Assembly: GCF_000468095.1 (NCBI RefSeq)
Contig: NZ_ASZC01000013.1
Span: forward strand, 120,553-184,552
From: Pantoea sp. AS-PWVM4
GTDB taxonomy: Bacteria; Pseudomonadota; Gammaproteobacteria; Enterobacterales; Enterobacteriaceae
DNA: 64,000 bases
Direction: 5' to 3'
The position numbers were made by a program, and so were the translations under genes. Each line of letters begins with the position of its first letter. Position 1 is the stretch's first letter. The notes beneath the pieces were generated by a model. That model did not search any database. It was given only the letters and a program-made list of their open reading frames with translations, and was not told where the DNA came from. Positions 18,028 through 26,205 of this stretch are shown piece by piece.

Positions 18028-18339
18028 ATGGATTTTGAACAAACGATGATGGAGTTGCTGATAAATGCCGGTGAAGCACGATCGCAGGCGATGATGGCGA
18101 TCCAGCAGGCGCGCAAAGGGGAATGGGAAGGTGCCGATGCCGCGCTGGCCGCGTCAGATGAGGCTGCGAAAGCGGCGCATAAGATCCAGACCGAGCTGAT
18201 TGGGGCGGATGAAGGCTGCGGCAAAGTGCCGGTGACGTTGATTCTGGTGCATGCGCAGGACCATCTGATGACCGCGATGCTGTGCCGGGATTTGGCGGGG
18301 GAATTAGTCTTATTGCGCAAAGAACTGCTTAGTCCGTAG
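18028..18339 (+). CDS. PTS lactose/cellobiose-type EIIA component
   Basis: A 103-residue helical phosphocarrier. The phosphorylated His is in ILVHAQDHLMTAML (His75), the family signature. It is transcribed divergently from IIC, GH1 and IIB, an unusual split for this PTS type, with RBS GCGAGG. The stop codon (CCGTAG) is formed by the first bases of repeat locus 3, the protein ending RKELLSP. Confidence 0.94.
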   Translation: MDFEQTMMELLINAGEARSQAMMAIQQARKGEWEGADAALAASDEAAKAAHKIQTELIGADEGCGKVPVTLILVHAQDHLMTAMLCRDLAGELVLLRKELLSP

Positions 18340-18387
18340 CGGCGCGATCTATCGCGCACAAAATTGCGCGATAAATCGCGCCGCTAC
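18336..18387. repeat. Palindromic repeat locus 3 (short inward pair)
   Basis: Forward unit 18336-18357 (one C/T change in the core) and reverse unit 18366-18387, separated by only 8 bp. The forward unit supplies the stop codon of the PTS IIA gene. It lies between two convergent genes (IIA and lysA). Confidence 0.9.
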
Positions 18388-18402
18388 GGAAGGGGGCGGG
18401 AC

Positions 18403-19656
18403 TTACAGCTCCAGCGCCAGCAACTCCTGGATAGTCTGCGCACGGCGGATCTCACGCGCGGTGCCGTTTTCAAACAGAACTTCCGGGATCAATGGGCGGC
18501 TGTTGTAGTTCGATGACATCGACGCACCATAGGCCCCGGTGTCATGGAACACCAGATAATCACCGATCTGCACCGCAGGCAGCGAGCGGGTTTCCACTTT
18601 GCCACCTTCGAGCTGGGTAAACACATCACCCGACTCGCACAGTGGACCGGCAATCACGCTCTCCACTGTCTGGCTGTCATTCACCGTACGGCCATCGGCA
18701 GGCAGCAACGAAATATGGTGATAGCTACCGTACATCGCCGGACGCATCAGATCGCTGAATCCGGCATCCACCAGTACAAAGTGGCGGCTGCCCATCTCTT
18801 TCACCGCACGTACCTGAGACACCAACACGCCGGACTCCGCCACCAGGAAACGACCCGGTTCAATTTCCAGTTTCACCGGATGACCAAGGTGCGCCGCGAT
18901 ACGTTCGCGCGCGCCGTTCCACAGGCCATAGTAGTGATCGGTATCAATCGCCTCTTCACCCACACGGTAAGGGATCGACAAACCGCCACCGGCAGAGATC
19001 GCCTCCAGGTCCTGACCAAAGCTCACCACCTGATCCACCATCGCATCACATACCTGTTGCAGATGGCCGTAATCGACACCGGAACCGATATGCATATGCA
19101 GACCGACGAGGCGCAGACCGTGCTGCTGAATCGCCTCCAGTGCCTGTGGCAGGTCGCTGTGCCAGATGCCGTGTTTGCTGTTCTCACCGCCGGTGTTGGT
19201 TTTCTGGCTGTGGCCGTGGCCAAAGCCAGGGTTGATACGCAGCCATACCGCATGGCCTGTCGACACGGCACCGAGTTGATGCAGCATATCCACTGAACCG
19301 GCGTTAACCGGAACTTTCAGTTCGGCGATGCGCGCCAGCGTGGGCTGGTCCAGCACATCAGCGGTGAACACGATATCTTCGCCGCCCGGCTGATAACCCG
19401 CCGCCAGCGCACGCTCGATTTCACCCAGCGAGACGGAGTCAACTTTCACCCCTGCCGCGCGCATCAGGCGCAGAATATGAATATTTGAACACGCCTTTTG
19501 GGCGAAACGCACCACGTCGAACTGGTTCAACTGGGCAATGCGCTGCTGAATGACGCTGGCATCATAGGCCCAGAACGGGCCGCTGTAGTGCTGCGCCAGC
19601 GGCAGCAAATTGGCGGCGGTCAACGCGGTTTCGGTGTTATTCAGTGGACGTGGCAT
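18403..19656 (-). CDS. lysA: Diaminopimelate decarboxylase LysA
   Basis: 417 residues. Converts meso-diaminopimelate to lysine, the last step of lysine synthesis, using PLP. The PLP-binding Lys is in VRFAQKACSNIHILRLM; the second half has GGGLSIPYR, EPGRFLVAESGVL and CESGDVF, the usual fold-III decarboxylase motifs. The N-terminal sequence is close to E. coli LysA. It is transcribed divergently from lysR, which activates it when diaminopimelate is present. Confidence 0.97.
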   Translation of the reverse strand: MPRPLNNTETALTAANLLPLAQHYSGPFWAYDASVIQQRIAQLNQFDVVRFAQKACSNIHILRLMRAAGVKVDSVSLGEIERALAAGYQPGGEDIVFTADVLDQPTLARIAELKVPVNAGSVDMLHQLGAVSTGHAVWLRINPGFGHGHSQKTNTGGENSKHGIWHSDLPQALEAIQQHGLRLVGLHMHIGSGVDYGHLQQVCDAMVDQVVSFGQDLEAISAGGGLSIPYRVGEEAIDTDHYYGLWNGARERIAAHLGHPVKLEIEPGRFLVAESGVLVSQVRAVKEMGSRHFVLVDAGFSDLMRPAMYGSYHHISLLPADGRTVNDSQTVESVIAGPLCESGDVFTQLEGGKVETRSLPAVQIGDYLVFHDTGAYGASMSSNYNSRPLIPEVLFENGTAREIRRAQTIQELLALEL

Positions 19657-19763
19657 AGCAATTCTCCTGTGACGTTAACGCTATTTAGCCACAGCCATAC
19701 CATGCAGAAAAATATCTTTTTTAGCGGCAGCTATGCAAATATGATATGGATTGAACGGAGGGC

Positions 19764-20687
19764 GTGATGGCAAAGATTAACTGGCGACATATCGAAATTT
19801 TCCATGCGGTGATGACCAGCGGCAACCTGACGCAGGCGGCCACGCTGCTGCATACCTCGCAGCCTACCGTCAGCCGAGAGCTGGCGCGGCTGGAACAGCA
19901 GCTTGGCCTGCAACTGTTTGAACGTGTGCGTGGTCGGTTACAACCCACGATACAGGGATTACGACTGTTTGAAGAGGTGCAACGCTCGTGGTACGGGCTG
20001 GATCGCATCATGGATGCCGCCGACGGCCTGCGTCAGTTCCGTCAGGGCGAACTCTCCATCGCCTGTCTGCCGGTGTTTTCCCAGTCGCTGCTGCCGCCAC
20101 TGTGCCAACCGTTTTTGCAACGCTATCCTCAGGTCAGTATGAACATCATCCCGCAGGAGTCGCCGTTGCTGGAGGAGTGGCTGTCGGCGCAGCGTTACGA
20201 TCTGGGCCTGACGGAAACCCAGCACGCTCCGGCTGGCACCGAACGCGTTGCACTGCTGACCTGCGATGAGGTATGCGTACTGCCGCCGCAGCATCCACTG
20301 TGTCAGCGCGCGGTGCTGACGCCGCAAGATTTCCAGGGCGAGAACTATGTCAGCCTGTCGCGTAGCGATAGTTATCGTCAGCTACTGGATTCGTTGTTTC
20401 ATGAGCAGGGGGTTGAACGGCGGTTGGTGCTGGAGACGCATAGCGCCGCATCGGTGTGCGCGATGGTACGCGCGGGCGTGGGGGTTTCGATTGTTAACCC
20501 GCTGACGGCGCTGGATTACGCCGACAGCGGAGTGGTGATGCGACGCTTCAGCATTGCGGTGCCATTCACCATCAGCCTGGTACGGCCGCAGCATCGCCCG
20601 GCTTCTGCGCTGGTGGACCACTTCTGCGACCATTTGCAACAACAGGTCGCGGCGTTCCCCCAGCGCATTGCCGAGCGTCTGGTTTAA
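19764..20687 (+). CDS. lysR: LysR, transcriptional activator of lysA
   Basis: A 307-residue LysR-type regulator. The HTH is in NWRHIEIFHAVMTSGNLTQAATLLHTSQPTVSRELARLE. The lysA-lysR divergent pair with a 107-bp shared promoter matches E. coli. The ORF ends 4 bp inside the convergent MFS gene. The start ATG at 19764 is preceded by GGAGGGCGTG. Confidence 0.95.
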   Translation: MMAKINWRHIEIFHAVMTSGNLTQAATLLHTSQPTVSRELARLEQQLGLQLFERVRGRLQPTIQGLRLFEEVQRSWYGLDRIMDAADGLRQFRQGELSIACLPVFSQSLLPPLCQPFLQRYPQVSMNIIPQESPLLEEWLSAQRYDLGLTETQHAPAGTERVALLTCDEVCVLPPQHPLCQRAVLTPQDFQGENYVSLSRSDSYRQLLDSLFHEQGVERRLVLETHSAASVCAMVRAGVGVSIVNPLTALDYADSGVVMRRFSIAVPFTISLVRPQHRPASALVDHFCDHLQQQVAAFPQRIAERLV

Positions 20688-21847
20688 GCGCGCACCGCCT
20701 CGCCCTGCCCGCCGGATTTACGGAAGGTGATCAGGCAAACAATCAGACCAATCGCCGCCAGCGCCGCTGCCGCGACCGGCACTGCCGTCAGGCCGTAGCC
20801 TTTGTCGATCACCGCACCGCCAACCCAGGCACCGAGCGCATTGCCAACGTTAAACGCGGAGATGTTCAGCGTCGACACCAGGTTGGGGGCATCTTTGCCA
20901 TGACGTACCACGTTAATTTGCAGACCCGGTACGGTGGCGAAGGTCGCCATCGCCCACAGGAACAGCGTAATCTCGGCCAGCCACAGCGCATGGCTGGTCC
21001 AGCTAAACAGCAGTGAAAACAGCGCAATCAGTGAGAAGCTGAGGACCAGGCTGAAAGAGACTTTCCAGTCGGCCAGCTTGCCGCCGAGGATGTTACCGAC
21101 CGTCAGGCCCGCGCCAATCAGGAACAACGTCCAGCTCACGCCACGATCGCTGATGCCGGTGACCTGCAACAGCAGCGGCGCAATGTAGCTGAACAACGCG
21201 AACATGGCAGCGGCAAAGCACACCGTCATCAGCAGCGACAACCACAGCTTGCCATTCGCCAGCGCACTGACTTCACTTGCCAGATGCACCGGTTTCTCTT
21301 CTTTATTGGTTGGCAGGCTGACAATTAACGCGGCAAACGCAAGGATACCGATAATCGCCACGCCCCAGAAGGTGGCGCGCCAACCAAACATCTGACCAAA
21401 CCAGGTGCCTAACGGTACGCCCAGTACGTTTGCCAGCGTCAGGCCGGTGAACATCAGGGCGACAGCCGATGCCTGACGACTCGGCGCAACCAGGCTGGCC
21501 GCCACCACTGAACCGATACCAAAAAATGCACCGTGGCACAGCGCGGTGACGATACGCGCCATCATCAGCAGATCGTAGCTGTAGGCCAGCGCACACAATA
21601 CGTTGCCGATGATAAAGATGCTCATCAGCAGTACCAGAGTCCGTTTACGCGGCAGTTTGGCGGTCAGCAGCGCCATAATTGGCGCGCCAATGGCGACACC
21701 CAGCGCATAGCCACTGATCAGCCATCCCGCAGAGGGAATCGACACCTGGAGATCGCCCGCCACTTCAGGTAGCAACCCCATGATGACAAATTCCGTGGTG
21801 CCGATGGCGAACGCACTCAGCGCCAGCGCCAGTAATGCAACAGGCAT
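20684..21847 (-). CDS. MFS transporter, DHA1/AraJ-type exporter
   Basis: 387 residues from the chosen start MPVALLALALSAFAIGTTEF; the frame continues five codons to a TTG at 21862, but the ATG at 21847 has GGGAG at 8 bp. Twelve hydrophobic segments, with the loop 2-3 motif PIMALLTAKLPRKRTLV and GTTEFVIMGLLPEVAGDL near the N-terminus, as in the AraJ/YdhP/PbuE group of proton-driven exporters. Substrate unknown. Convergent with and overlapping lysR by 4 bp. Confidence 0.88.
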   Translation of the reverse strand: MPVALLALALSAFAIGTTEFVIMGLLPEVAGDLQVSIPSAGWLISGYALGVAIGAPIMALLTAKLPRKRTLVLLMSIFIIGNVLCALAYSYDLLMMARIVTALCHGAFFGIGSVVAASLVAPSRQASAVALMFTGLTLANVLGVPLGTWFGQMFGWRATFWGVAIIGILAFAALIVSLPTNKEEKPVHLASEVSALANGKLWLSLLMTVCFAAAMFALFSYIAPLLLQVTGISDRGVSWTLFLIGAGLTVGNILGGKLADWKVSFSLVLSFSLIALFSLLFSWTSHALWLAEITLFLWAMATFATVPGLQINVVRHGKDAPNLVSTLNISAFNVGNALGAWVGGAVIDKGYGLTAVPVAAAALAAIGLIVCLITFRKSGGQGEAVRA

Positions 21848-22147
21848 AACACACTCTCCCAATAACGATAATTTTGCAGGCGGGCCACCCCACGAACGTG
21901 GAATGGTTACAGCGGACGCTTATAAATTTTTGAACTGCGTCACATTGAGTATTAAAGCATAGCCACTTTCGGGCATACACCCCGGTTGCAGCAAGGATAT
22001 TTTGCCGCCACCGCAATAATTGTTCACATCTGTTAATGGACCTTTTGCAATTAGGCCTTTTCCCATTTCTCTCACGAAGCTGATTTTTCACGCTATTCTT
22101 GAACACTGGTTGTGATCACCCTCTCATTTTGACGGCGATCCACTCCT
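21848..22147. other. Intergenic region without a recognised gene
   Basis: The gap between the divergent MFS and protease genes. It is AT-richer than its surroundings. The short frames here lack start signals and family resemblance. Apart from the sigma28-like promoter at its right end I see no defined element. Confidence 0.5.
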
Positions 22148-22174
22148 TAAAGGAAATTTACGCGTTGCCGATAC
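22148..22174 (+). promoter_or_regulatory. Predicted sigma28 (FliA) promoter
   Basis: TAAA at 22148-22151, exactly 15 bp, then GCCGATAC at 22167-22174, compared with the FliA consensus TAAA-N15-GCCGATAA. Only the last base differs. The start codon of the downstream gene is about 50 bp away. It suggests expression with the late flagellar/chemotaxis genes. Confidence 0.6.
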
Positions 22175-22224
22175 CCCAATGGATTGCCTGGTAATGTCTC
22201 GTCATTCTTCAAAGGGGAGAGCGT

Positions 22225-22851
22225 ATGCGATGGCTCATGGCCTTAACGATCGGCTGCCTGAGTGGCTGTTCTGTCGGACACTACGAGTACAGTAAAGAAG
22301 CAGAAAAACGGGTCGATATGACCTTCACCGGTATCCCGACAGTGCTGGGTGTCGGTTCGCTGGGCAGCGTTATCCCGCTCACCCCTGAGTACAGCCTGAC
22401 GGCTGCCCATGTGGCGAAATATTCATTGTATCGGGTGAAGGCATGGCACCCGGAATGCGATCTCGCCGTGGTATATCACAAAAATGATGAGGCGAATCTG
22501 CCTCCGCATTTTCGCAATGGCCGGATTGGCGACGACGTCAATCTCTATGGCTACAGCTTTATTACCGCGCTGCCGGTGGCGTCCAACGGGCAGAATCTGA
22601 TCAATACCACGCTGGTAAATGACTGGAATAAAGCCAGTTGCGTGGTGGTTGCCGCCAATGCTGGCGTGGTGAAAGGCATGTCTGGCGGCGCGGTGTACAA
22701 CGCCAGCGACAATACCCTGGCCGGGGTTATCGTGGGCTACAGCAGCCGGATTAACGACAACCACAGTGGGAAGACGTTGTACAAGGATGTGGCGCTGTAC
22801 GTGCCTTATGGACGCTTCCAGAAGTGGCTGGATGGGGTGATGAAGTCGTAG
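22225..22851 (+). CDS. Trypsin-like serine protease-fold lipoprotein
   Basis: 208 residues. The N-terminus MRWLMALTIGCLSGC is a short lipoprotein signal (lipobox LSGC, Cys15). The chymotrypsin triad can be placed: His62 in SLTAAHVAKYS, Asp79 in PECDLAVVY, Ser153 in VKGMSGGAVYN; the last motif also gives the oxyanion Gly. It would be a membrane-anchored periplasmic or outer-membrane protease. No PDZ domain is present. RBS is GGGGAGAG. No match to a named enterobacterial gene is known to me. A sigma28-type promoter precedes it. Confidence 0.85.
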   Translation: MRWLMALTIGCLSGCSVGHYEYSKEAEKRVDMTFTGIPTVLGVGSLGSVIPLTPEYSLTAAHVAKYSLYRVKAWHPECDLAVVYHKNDEANLPPHFRNGRIGDDVNLYGYSFITALPVASNGQNLINTTLVNDWNKASCVVVAANAGVVKGMSGGAVYNASDNTLAGVIVGYSSRINDNHSGKTLYKDVALYVPYGRFQKWLDGVMKS

Positions 22852-22863
22852 CACCTTGGTATT

Positions 22864-22923
22864 GCGCGATAAATCGCGCCGCTACGCGTTGTGCATAATT
22901 TGTAGCGGCGCGATTTATCGCGC
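22864..22923. repeat. Palindromic repeat locus 4 (outward-facing pair)
   Basis: Reverse unit 22864-22885 and forward unit 22902-22923, both exact, 16 bp apart. Between convergent genes (protease and DUF1989 gene). Confidence 0.9.
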
Positions 22924-22935
22924 GGTTTTTACCTG

Positions 22936-23607
22936 TTACACCGGCACCCACGGCCCCTGTAATTTCACCTGCGGGAAACCGCTGGTCAGAATGCGCAACT
23001 CCGCGTCGCGCGGCGTGTTATCGCCCTGCCCCTGAATACTGACGATATCCTGCGGGCAGGCCGAGAACGCCACAAAACAATCCATTTCGGCGCGCAGCAC
23101 AATGTAATCGCCCGGTTTGGTCACCACCGGTAGCGTCTTCAGGGTGATGCCATCAGGTTGTACCTGAATATTCATAAAGATATTGAACGACGCCAGATTG
23201 CCGTGCGGCAGTGTCACCCCCAGCTCTGCCAGCCCTTCATGCAGGTTATCGTGACAGTTGCGGTGCGGCTCGGTGCAGCCCAGCAGTTCATAACGGCGGG
23301 CATCGCAGGCAGCCATAAAGGTGTCGTGCACGCCTGGCGAGGTGTCAGCCACCAGCGTCAGAATCGGGTGGCGCTGGCTGGTGATAAAGCTATCGCCCAC
23401 CTTTGGGTTGAGGCGCTGGTTCCAGACACGCGTCGCCTCCATACACATATACTCGCTCACGTCTTCCGCGTTATAAGCCCAGCAATCCACCACCTGGGTG
23501 CCATGCAGGTTGATCACCTGTACCGCTTCGCCCTTGTTGAGACGAACGGCTTTACCGTAGCGCGCCGGGATAGTGACGATCGCGCGTTGCTGAAATTCAG
23601 CTGACAT
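22936..23607 (-). CDS. DUF1989 / urea-carboxylase-associated family protein A
   Basis: 223 residues. The DUF1989 motifs are ACDARRYELLGC-TEPHRNCHDNL (Cys101, His115, Cys118) and FSACPQDIVS (Cys184), the residues expected to bind metal and act in catalysis. In the guanidine pathway, paired DUF1989 proteins (CgdA/CgdB) form carboxyguanidine deiminase beside a urea/guanidine carboxylase; no carboxylase is present here. It is the last gene of the minus-strand transporter cluster, 13 bp after the second permease. It keeps all the motifs, so it is probably catalytic on some N-rich small molecule; this function is inference. Confidence 0.88.
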   Translation of the reverse strand: MSAEFQQRAIVTIPARYGKAVRLNKGEAVQVINLHGTQVVDCWAYNAEDVSEYMCMEATRVWNQRLNPKVGDSFITSQRHPILTLVADTSPGVHDTFMAACDARRYELLGCTEPHRNCHDNLHEGLAELGVTLPHGNLASFNIFMNIQVQPDGITLKTLPVVTKPGDYIVLRAEMDCFVAFSACPQDIVSIQGQGDNTPRDAELRILTSGFPQVKLQGPWVPV

Positions 23608-23620
23608 GTTGTTCTCCAGA

Positions 23621-24286
23621 TTAATGCTGCATGCCGCGACGATAGCGCGTCATGCGGGATTCAAGACAACGCGCCAGCCAGTCAATCAAGCTGTTCAGCA
23701 GCCAGTAGCAGAGTGCTACCGTCAGGTAGATCTCCAGCGGCGCGTAGGTATCAGAAATCGCCTGTTTGGCGGCGTACATAAACTCCTGCACCGAAACAAT
23801 CGACAACAGCGCAGAGTCTTTAATCAAACCAATGGTTAACCCGACCAGCGGCGATAACATTTGCGGCAGCGTCTGCGGCAGTACCACATCACGCAGTTGC
23901 TCGCTGCGGCTAAGACCGAGTACGCGGCACGCCTCCCACTGGCCTTGCGGCAGCGCGGCAATCGCGGCGCGGATGACCTGCGCGATGTAAGGCGCGTAAT
24001 AGAGCGTTAATGCCAGCACCCCAACTACCGGTGAAGAGAGGGTGATGTCATACTCCGGCAGCACGAAATAGAGCAGATAGATCACCACCAGCAAGGGCAG
24101 CGCCAGGGTTAACCCGCTGTAGAGGTTGAGAATTTTTAGCCATAACGGCGAGGCGCGCATCAGCATCCACGCCATCAATCCGCCCCACAGTAAGGAACAG
24201 AGGGCCGCCACCGCACACAGTTGCAGGGTGGCAATCAGGCCGTCACCTAACGACGGCAATGAGGTCGCAATCGCCTGCCAATCCAT
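23621..24286 (-). CDS. ABC importer permease, polar amino-acid (HisM/GlnP) type, second subunit
   Basis: 221 residues with about five hydrophobic helices. The EAA loop that contacts an ATPase is EACRVLGLSRSEQLRDVVLPQ. It overlaps the stop of the other permease by 1 bp, so the two are translated together as a heterodimer. No ATP-binding subunit is encoded nearby. Confidence 0.93.
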   Translation of the reverse strand: MDWQAIATSLPSLGDGLIATLQLCAVAALCSLLWGGLMAWMLMRASPLWLKILNLYSGLTLALPLLVVIYLLYFVLPEYDITLSSPVVGVLALTLYYAPYIAQVIRAAIAALPQGQWEACRVLGLSRSEQLRDVVLPQTLPQMLSPLVGLTIGLIKDSALLSIVSVQEFMYAAKQAISDTYAPLEIYLTVALCYWLLNSLIDWLARCLESRMTRYRRGMQH

Positions 24287-24936
24287 TATGCCAGCCTCCG
24301 TTTCGCTTCCAGCCGCCGTGCCGCGCTAATCAGCGGCAAGGCAATTAACAGATACCCCGCTGCCACCAGCAACAACACCTGAGTCGCATCATAAGTGCGG
24401 GCGATAACGATCTGACCGGCATAGGTCAGCTCCGTCAGCGCCACCACCGAGGCCAACGGAGTGGTTTTCAGCAAAATGGTGAATTCATTCACCAGCATTG
24501 GCAGGCTGGCGCGCATGACCTGGGGATTGATGACATACCACCAGGTCAGCGCGCGGCTTAACCCCAACGTCCGGGCGGCCTCCAACTGACCGCGCGTCAC
24601 CAGATTGCGGTTAACGCGCAGGATTTCCGCCACGTACGCACCACTGTTCAGACCAATCGCCACCACAGCTGCAAGCATCGGCTGACCACCCAGCCCCAGG
24701 CGCGGTAGAGTAAAAAACACCACAAACAGCTGAACAATGGCCGGGGTGCCACGCATCAGGCTCACGTAGAGACGGCCAATAAAGCGCCAGACCCAGGCAC
24801 GGCGCAGTTGCAGGAAACAGCCAAGCTGCCCCATCACTACGCTCACCATTGACGCCAGTACCGTCAGCACCAGCGTCATCAGCAGACCGTGCCCCAGTTC
24901 CGGCAGCGCGGCTATTACCTGTTGATCCAGCCCCAT
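24286..24936 (-). CDS. ABC importer permease, polar amino-acid (HisQ/GlnP) type, first subunit
   Basis: 216 residues with about five hydrophobic helices. The EAA loop is EAARTLGLSRALTWWYVINPQ. It follows the DUF1989 protein B gene by 3 bp and overlaps the second permease. The binding protein is encoded upstream at 26206. Confidence 0.93.
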   Translation of the reverse strand: MGLDQQVIAALPELGHGLLMTLVLTVLASMVSVVMGQLGCFLQLRRAWVWRFIGRLYVSLMRGTPAIVQLFVVFFTLPRLGLGGQPMLAAVVAIGLNSGAYVAEILRVNRNLVTRGQLEAARTLGLSRALTWWYVINPQVMRASLPMLVNEFTILLKTTPLASVVALTELTYAGQIVIARTYDATQVLLLVAAGYLLIALPLISAARRLEAKRRLA

Positions 24937-24939
24937 TGC

Positions 24940-25587
24940 TTACTCCGCGTTAAAATCCGTCAGGTTTTCCGCCACTGACAACCGCAGCGGTGCGGGCTTG
25001 TCATTCCCCTCAATGCCGGTATTGCAGGCGGAAACGATGAAACGCGTGTCCATCACCACGCGACAGGTAATGCTGTCACCTGGCTGGGTAAGGTTTTGTT
25101 CCGGCAGGATGTCGCCTTCACGCGTCAGTTTGACATGCATAAACAGGTTGATCGGGTCCGGCAGTTTCGGCACCGTCATGCCCAGACGAGCCAGTTCGCC
25201 GCTGACCGCTTCGATACAGCCTTCGCCGCCGTAGCCTCGCTCTGCCAGAAACGCCGTAGTGGAACCGGGCAGCAGCAGGTCGTGACGTTTGACGCTATCT
25301 TTGCCCAACACCATCATCGGACGACGACGGTTGTTGACCAGGCGCATCCCGGAACCCAACAGGTAGCTGTTGCTGAATACGCGGGTATGATGCACCGACA
25401 GCCACACCGCCGGGTCTTGCAGGCTAAAACCGAACAACGACGCGACCGCCCCCTCACCCAGCGCGGTGATACGCAGCAGTTGACCACGCAGCACACGAAT
25501 CGACGCCACGCCTCCCGCGGTGACCTCAATCGGTGCTGCGAGGGTGCGCACCGCGGTTTCTTCATAACTCTCACGCATTAACAGCAT
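24940..25587 (-). CDS. DUF1989 / urea-carboxylase-associated family protein B (divergent)
   Basis: 215 residues. The fold is recognisable from PDPINLFMHVKLTREGDI and QPGDSITCRVVMDTRFIVSA, but the central motif is YGGEGCIEAVSGEL (Cys124): the His-Arg-Asn of HRNC is lost and the ACPQD motif reads ACNTG. It overlaps the upstream DUF1989 gene by 17 bp, the tight pairing expected for a heterodimer with one degenerate subunit. I infer a structural or substrate-binding partner rather than an independent enzyme. Confidence 0.83.
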   Translation of the reverse strand: MLLMRESYEETAVRTLAAPIEVTAGGVASIRVLRGQLLRITALGEGAVASLFGFSLQDPAVWLSVHHTRVFSNSYLLGSGMRLVNNRRRPMMVLGKDSVKRHDLLLPGSTTAFLAERGYGGEGCIEAVSGELARLGMTVPKLPDPINLFMHVKLTREGDILPEQNLTQPGDSITCRVVMDTRFIVSACNTGIEGNDKPAPLRLSVAENLTDFNAE

Positions 25588-26203
25588 GCGACTTCTCCTC
25601 GGCGTGGTAGTGATCGCTGACGCGAATATCGATGGGCGTCACCTGTAAACCATTGCCCGGAATGATGTCCTGCGGGCAGGAAGAGACGGAGCAAATCAGG
25701 TCGCACAGTGCTTCAAAGGTGATGCTGTCGCCCGCTTTGCTGTGGGGGTCGGTCACCTCCATACGGCCATCGGCAGTGACCGGACCGTTCTGGAACAGGT
25801 TGAATGGCTCCGGCAGGCTGAAATAGGTCACGCCATAGGCCTTCATACCTTCCAGCAGGTTATCCACGCAGTTGCGATGACCTTCGACGCCGAAATCCAC
25901 GCTGAAGCGGGTGCGATCGCAGGCCGGCACGTTGGCATCGTGAATGCCGATGGTGTCGGCAACGATGCGCAACAGGGGACGGTTCTCGCTCGACCACAAC
26001 GCATCACCCGGTTTGAAAAACAGCGAACGCAGATGCTGACGGGTATGGACCGGCGACAGCTTTTCGTTCAGGTCGTCGGCATTGACCGCGACAAAATCCG
26101 CGGCCTGCTGCCCTTCGCTATCAATGACGGTAATAAACTGCCCTTTGCGCACACGGAAGGTTTTGCCGTGGCCCGCCGGGACCGTCAGGGTTGACTGACA
26201 CAT
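25571..26203 (-). CDS. DUF1989 / urea-carboxylase-associated family protein C
   Basis: 210 residues. Full motif set: PACDRTRFSVDFGVEGHRNC (Cys95, His109, Cys112) and SSCPQDIIPGNG (Cys176). It is 2 bp after the binding-protein gene and overlaps DUF1989 protein B. With B it forms the likely enzyme pair; a third homologue (A) lies at the end of the cluster. Confidence 0.88.
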   Translation of the reverse strand: MCQSTLTVPAGHGKTFRVRKGQFITVIDSEGQQAADFVAVNADDLNEKLSPVHTRQHLRSLFFKPGDALWSSENRPLLRIVADTIGIHDANVPACDRTRFSVDFGVEGHRNCVDNLLEGMKAYGVTYFSLPEPFNLFQNGPVTADGRMEVTDPHSKAGDSITFEALCDLICSVSSCPQDIIPGNGLQVTPIDIRVSDHYHAEEKSHAVNA

Positions 26204-26205
26204 AA

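Noticed and set aside
18544..19296. A 250-codon plus-strand frame opposite lysA
   Set aside because: lysA is fully supported by catalytic motifs; this frame has none.
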